This document shows, in pieces, positions 28,701-32,260 of a stretch of DNA of 32,260 nucleotides; position 1 is the stretch's first letter; each line of letters opens with the position of its first letter. Location of the stretch: assembly GCA_022241785.1 (NCBI GenBank), contig JAKOMP010000079.1, positions 1-32,260 on the forward strand. Reading direction: 5' to 3'. This DNA is from Cyanocohniella sp. LLY. GTDB lineage: Bacteria; Cyanobacteriota; Cyanobacteriia; Cyanobacteriales; Nostocaceae. The translations under genes were made by a program, and so were the position numbers. The notes beneath the pieces are model-generated. The model saw only the letters and a program-made list of their open reading frames with translations, was not told the origin of the DNA and did no database searches.

Positions 28701-29043
28701 CCAAGGGCCACCAATTATGATTCTGTCTTTAAAAGCAGGTGGAGTGGGACTAAATTTAACTAGGGCTAATCACGTATTCCACTTTGACAGATGGTGGAAT
28801 CCCGCCGTAGAAAATCAAGCCACAGACCGAGTATTTCGCATTGGACAAACCCGGAATGTCCAGGTGCATAAATTTGTTTGCACTGGTACATTAGAGGAAA
28901 AAATTCATGACATGATTGAAAGTAAAAAACAACTAGCCGAACAAGTAGTTGGTGCAGGCGAAGAGTGGTTAACTGAAATGGATACAGACCAACTGCGTAA
29001 TTTGCTATTACTTGATCGCAGTGCGGTAATTGAAGAAGATTAG
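25777..29043 (+). CDS. SNF2/Rad54-family DEAD-like helicase
   Basis: The 1088-residue protein is a superfamily 2 ATPase of the bacterial SNF2 group, which move along double-stranded DNA and remodel protein-DNA complexes. Residues about 1-590 are the large N-terminal region usual in bacterial SNF2 proteins. The ATPase core shows motif I DDMGLGKT (632-639), motif Ia LLVCPTSVLSNWEREF, motif II DEAQ (733-736), motif III LTGTPVENRLQELWSILDFL, and motifs V/VI SLKAGGVGLNLTRANHV and ENQATDRVFRIGQ. All motifs look intact. A SWIM zinc-finger gene follows in the same direction, a frequent pairing in cyanobacteria and other bacteria, suggesting a shared DNA-repair or chromosome task. A 93-bp mobile element now separates the two. 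Confidence 0.93.
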   Translation: MAILHGSWLLVNQNNCLFIWGETWRSSQVSFDLTQSLDIPLHPLAMTGAELSEWLSTQNIKIAKSIQQPQAVAATKRTRKIASANEVSLPTQSQIIALPTHIAEQSTTEIVSVSPLHSGSLGSEIDALQYLQPWRIEGFCLNPSEAMKFLTSLPLNAAKAENSFLGGDLRFWSQVSRWSLDLIARCKFLPTIHRQSDQSIAAKWQVLLDSAVDGTRLEKFAANMPLACRTYQQEGGSGDKQSLIYLDVPPSPQELLLGFLNSLIDAQVREMLGSQPVIEPRMMASLPGGVRQWLQGLASESHTVNADAMEVERLEGALKAWTMPLQYQLTGKALFRTTVQLRPPESGESDWILAYFLQAADDPQFLVDAATIWQNPVEQLVYQNRTIDQPQETLLRGLGLASRLYPVLAESLETEYPQFCHLNPLQAYDFIKAVAWRMEDSGLGVILPPSLANREGWANRLGLKISAETQKKKSGRLGLQSLLNFQWELAIGGQTISKTEFNKLVALNSPLVEINGEWVELRSQDIKTAQSFFTSRKDQMALSLEDALRLSTGDTQVIEKLPVVSFEASGALQELIGALSNNQAMSGDKTLGVYAPLPTPASFQGQLRPYQERGAAWLSFLEQWGLGACLADDMGLGKTIEFIAFLLHLKEQDALENPTLLVCPTSVLSNWEREFKKFAPSLKVLQHHGDKRAKGKAFVTAAKKHDVVITSYSLIHRDIQSLQGVSWQIIVLDEAQNVKNSEAKQSQAVRQLEATFRVALTGTPVENRLQELWSILDFLNPGYLGNRQFFQRRFAMPIEKYGDTASLNQLRGLVQPFILRRLKTDREIIQDLPEKQEMTVFCGLAAEQGTLYQQVVEASLAEIESAEGLQRRGMILGLLIKLKQICNHPAQYLKANSLAEHHSAKLQRLEEMLDEVLADGDAGPERSLIFTQFAEWGKLLKPHLEQKLGREILFLYGGTSKKQRDEMIDRFQHDPQGPPIMILSLKAGGVGLNLTRANHVFHFDRWWNPAVENQATDRVFRIGQTRNVQVHKFVCTGTLEEKIHDMIESKKQLAEQVVGAGEEWLTEMDTDQLRNLLLLDRSAVIEED

Positions 29044-29061
29044 GAACTAGGGATTACGAAT

Positions 29062-29154
29062 AGGACTTACCCACTCGCCACGAAAATCAAAGCTTTGAGA
29101 TTGCTTCCCTACGGTCGCAATGACGGAAATACGTGGTTGGTTACGTAAGTCCTG
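29062..29154 (+). mobile_element. 93-bp MITE-like element, copy 2
   Basis: Terminal inverted repeats AGGACTTAC (29062-29070) and GTAAGTCCT (29145-29153). Identical in length and nearly in sequence to the copy at 3602-3694. ACGAAT directly flanks it on both sides (29056-29061 and 29155-29160), though the surroundings are themselves ATTACGA-type repeats. It lies between the helicase and SWIM genes. Confidence 0.8.
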
Positions 29155-29189
29155 ACGAATTACGAATTACAAATTACGAATTACAAATT
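29155..29189 (+). repeat. 7-bp tandem repeat (AATTACG/AATTACA)
   Basis: About five 7-bp units alternate AATTACG and AATTACA up to the SWIM gene ATG. An upstream extension of that gene's frame (from 29133) would translate this repeat and the mobile element, so it was rejected as coding. Confidence 0.75.
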
Positions 29190-30026
29190 ATGACTAATGA
29201 AACTCTACAAGCAAGCCGTGAATGGTGGTCCCAAAAATGGCTAGAATTACTAGATGCTTATCGCTTTAAAAAGCGTTTAGAACGGGCGAGAAATTATTCC
29301 CGTCAGGGTAATGTACTTAGCATTGAGTTTAAAGGTGCCAAGGTATTAGCTCAAGTACAAGGTAGTGAAGTAGAACCTTATAAAGTTTCTCTTTCCCTTG
29401 ACCATTTTAGTGAAGAAGAATGGAGTTATGTAATTGAAACCATGTCCCAAAAGGCTATTTTTGCAGCCAAATTATTAGCTGGAGAAATGCCGCAAAATAT
29501 CGAAGAAGTATTTACAAAAAACGGTTTATCTTTGTTTCCCTTTACACTTTCAGATGTTCATAGTAAATGCTCTTGTCCTGATAAAGCCAACCCGTGTAAG
29601 CATATTGGAGCGGTGTATTATCAGTTAGGCGATCGCTTCAGTGAAGACCCCTTTGTACTATTTCAATTGCGCGGACGTACTAAAGAGCAAATTATTAGCG
29701 ATTTACGTCATTTACGCGGTGCTAAGGTTGAAGTTACTACACCTGAAGTCACAAATGTTGAACAGCCTGCTTTACCCCATCAAGACGCTATAAATATTGG
29801 TGATTTCTGGCAATATCATGAACCACTAGAGTCTTCTTTGGTAGTGATTGCGCCATCAAGTAGCGAAACAGTATTAGATTTATTGGGGCCAATTCCCCTA
29901 GCTAAAACAGAAGAAAACGTCATGAATTTACCTGTTAGTGATGTGGTGATGAAGTATTTGGATACTGTTTACAAACAGGTAAGTCAGCAAGCTATGTTAT
30001 CAGCTATGAATGTGGGAGAAAGCTAA
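29190..30026 (+). CDS. SWIM zinc-finger domain protein
   Basis: The 278-residue protein carries a SWIM zinc finger, C127-x-C129-x6-C136-x-H138 (HSKCSCPDKANPCKHIGAVY), which binds DNA or protein. The N-terminal part (REWWSQKWLELLDAYRFKKR, GNVLSIEFKGAKVLAQVQGS) matches bacterial SWIM proteins paired with SNF2 helicases. The C-terminal half (about 180-278) is less conserved and of unknown role. The ATG at 29190 was chosen because the family begins close to EWWSQKW and the upstream frame is repeat DNA. It is likely a partner of the upstream SNF2 protein. Confidence 0.88.
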   Translation: MTNETLQASREWWSQKWLELLDAYRFKKRLERARNYSRQGNVLSIEFKGAKVLAQVQGSEVEPYKVSLSLDHFSEEEWSYVIETMSQKAIFAAKLLAGEMPQNIEEVFTKNGLSLFPFTLSDVHSKCSCPDKANPCKHIGAVYYQLGDRFSEDPFVLFQLRGRTKEQIISDLRHLRGAKVEVTTPEVTNVEQPALPHQDAINIGDFWQYHEPLESSLVVIAPSSSETVLDLLGPIPLAKTEENVMNLPVSDVVMKYLDTVYKQVSQQAMLSAMNVGES

Positions 30027-30094
30027 CTCAGGATATTTTGTCGATGTTCTTCTGATCAAAAGTCAGGAAATCAATGTTGGCAAAAATTTATTCA

Positions 30095-30147
30095 CAGGAC
30101 TTACGCAAAATCATCAGAGTTTTTAGAGAGTTCTTACGTAAGTCCTC
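30095..30147. mobile_element. Short MITE-like element with the same terminal repeats
   Basis: AGGACTTACG (30096-30105) and CGTAAGTCCT (30137-30146) are perfect 10-bp inverted ends sharing the termini of the 93-bp family, but the interior is different and only about 31 bp. ATTCA flanks it (30090-30094 and 30148-30152) if one extra C is included at each end. It lies between the SWIM and PCP_red genes. Confidence 0.6.
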
Positions 30148-30160
30148 ATTCAAACAAGTT

Positions 30161-30346
30161 TTACTGTCCAAACTCAAGTCTAGCTTGTTCAACTAAATCT
30201 GCTGTCACCACCTCTTGTTCTGCTTGACGTGCCATCTGTTCAATTCGGGCTTTAGCTTGGGAACGGGCAAAAAAGGGAATCTTTTTTAACTTGGACTGAG
30301 CTTCTACTGTCCATCGCAAAGCATCTGTAAAATTTGAATCACTCAT
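30161..30346 (-). CDS. PCP_red domain protein (ChlB C-terminus-like)
   Basis: The 61-residue protein [20 protein letters not shown], then [20 protein letters not shown], then [15 protein letters not shown], matches the PCP_red domain (proto-chlorophyllide reductase 57 kDa subunit), the small helical C-terminal module of ChlB. Stand-alone versions exist in cyanobacteria; their role is not settled, perhaps tied to (bacterio)chlorophyll synthesis or iron-sulfur proteins. It lies on the same strand as psbDC but after the psbC terminator, so it has its own promoter in the 30347-30424 gap. Confidence 0.82.
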   Translation of the reverse strand: MSDSNFTDALRWTVEAQSKLKKIPFFARSQAKARIEQMARQAEQEVVTADLVEQARLEFGQ

Positions 30347-30424
30347 CAGATTGATACCTTCATTTAATCACAGATAACTATAAATCATGTCATCTATCAT
30401 GGCTTTTATATGCAATAACATATG

Positions 30425-30452
30425 AAAAAAGCCCCTGTTTTTACACAAGGGC
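30425..30452 (-). terminator. Rho-independent terminator of psbDC
   Basis: On the minus strand GCCCTTGT pairs with ACAGGGGC (one G-T pair) around a GTAAAA loop and is followed by six T. It lies 43 bp past the psbC stop codon. Confidence 0.9.
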
Positions 30453-30494
30453 AAAAAAGCATTTGATTGTCAGTGATGAAAGAAAACTTTAAGC

Positions 30495-32260
<1,766 letters not shown>

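Noticed and set aside
29133-29189. Upstream extension of the SWIM gene start
   Set aside because: The extra residues are translated mobile-element end and heptamer repeat; the ATG at 29190 fits the family start.

Overview
This window comes from a filamentous, probably heterocyst-forming cyanobacterium of the Nostoc/Anabaena type. The evidence is a complete phycobilisome core operon (apcE-apcA-apcB-apcC) with a four-repeat core-membrane linker, the psbD-psbC photosystem II pair, many GCGATCGC (HIP1-like) octamers, and the 7-8 bp tandem repeats and palindromic intergenic repeats common in that group. No species can be named from the sequence alone.

Layout. 1-84: 5' end of a transposase running off the left edge. 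197-2398 (-): sucrose-phosphate synthase. 2853-3629: SAM methyltransferase whose last codons lie inside a small mobile element. 3944-5836: aspartate kinase with four ACT domains. 6001-8091: membrane-anchored Ser/Thr kinase-like protein with ten TPRs. 8109-9544: complete ISL3-type insertion sequence followed by gene debris. 10110-10891 (-): HicB-like antitoxin plus PIN toxin. 11455-16727: apcEABC with its terminator. 17000-20011: a cluster of toxin-antitoxin genes (hicBA, vapB with a broken vapC, a second hicBA with a small third gene) and a DUF29 gene. 20136-22736 (-): NB-ARC/TPR protein split by one in-frame stop codon. 22867-25023 (-): PNPase. 25125-25670 (-): GNAT acetyltransferase. 25777-30026: SNF2-family helicase followed by a SWIM zinc-finger protein. 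30161-30346 (-): small PCP_red-domain protein. 30495-32260 (-): psbC and the 3' part of psbD.

How it fits together. Core housekeeping and photosynthesis genes (sps, lysC, apcEABC, pnp, psbDC) alternate with accessory patches of toxin-antitoxin pairs, transposons and repeats. ApcE, ApcA, ApcB and ApcC together build the allophycocyanin core that passes light energy to photosystem II, part of which (CP43 and D2) is encoded at the right end. Several accessory genes are decaying: vapC by a nonsense codon, the NB-ARC gene by a TGA, and the gene right of the IS by truncation. Others have been changed by repeats: the methyltransferase stop codon was replaced by a 93-bp element, and the aspartate kinase linker carries repeat-like sequence.

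The most notable observations are a 93-bp MITE-like family with three copies (two with flanking direct repeats, one of which rewrites a protein C-terminus); the split NLR-like gene with an N-terminal helical domain that could be a conflict or defence protein; and the density of toxin-antitoxin loci around the phycobilisome core operon. No tRNA, rRNA or CRISPR array was seen.
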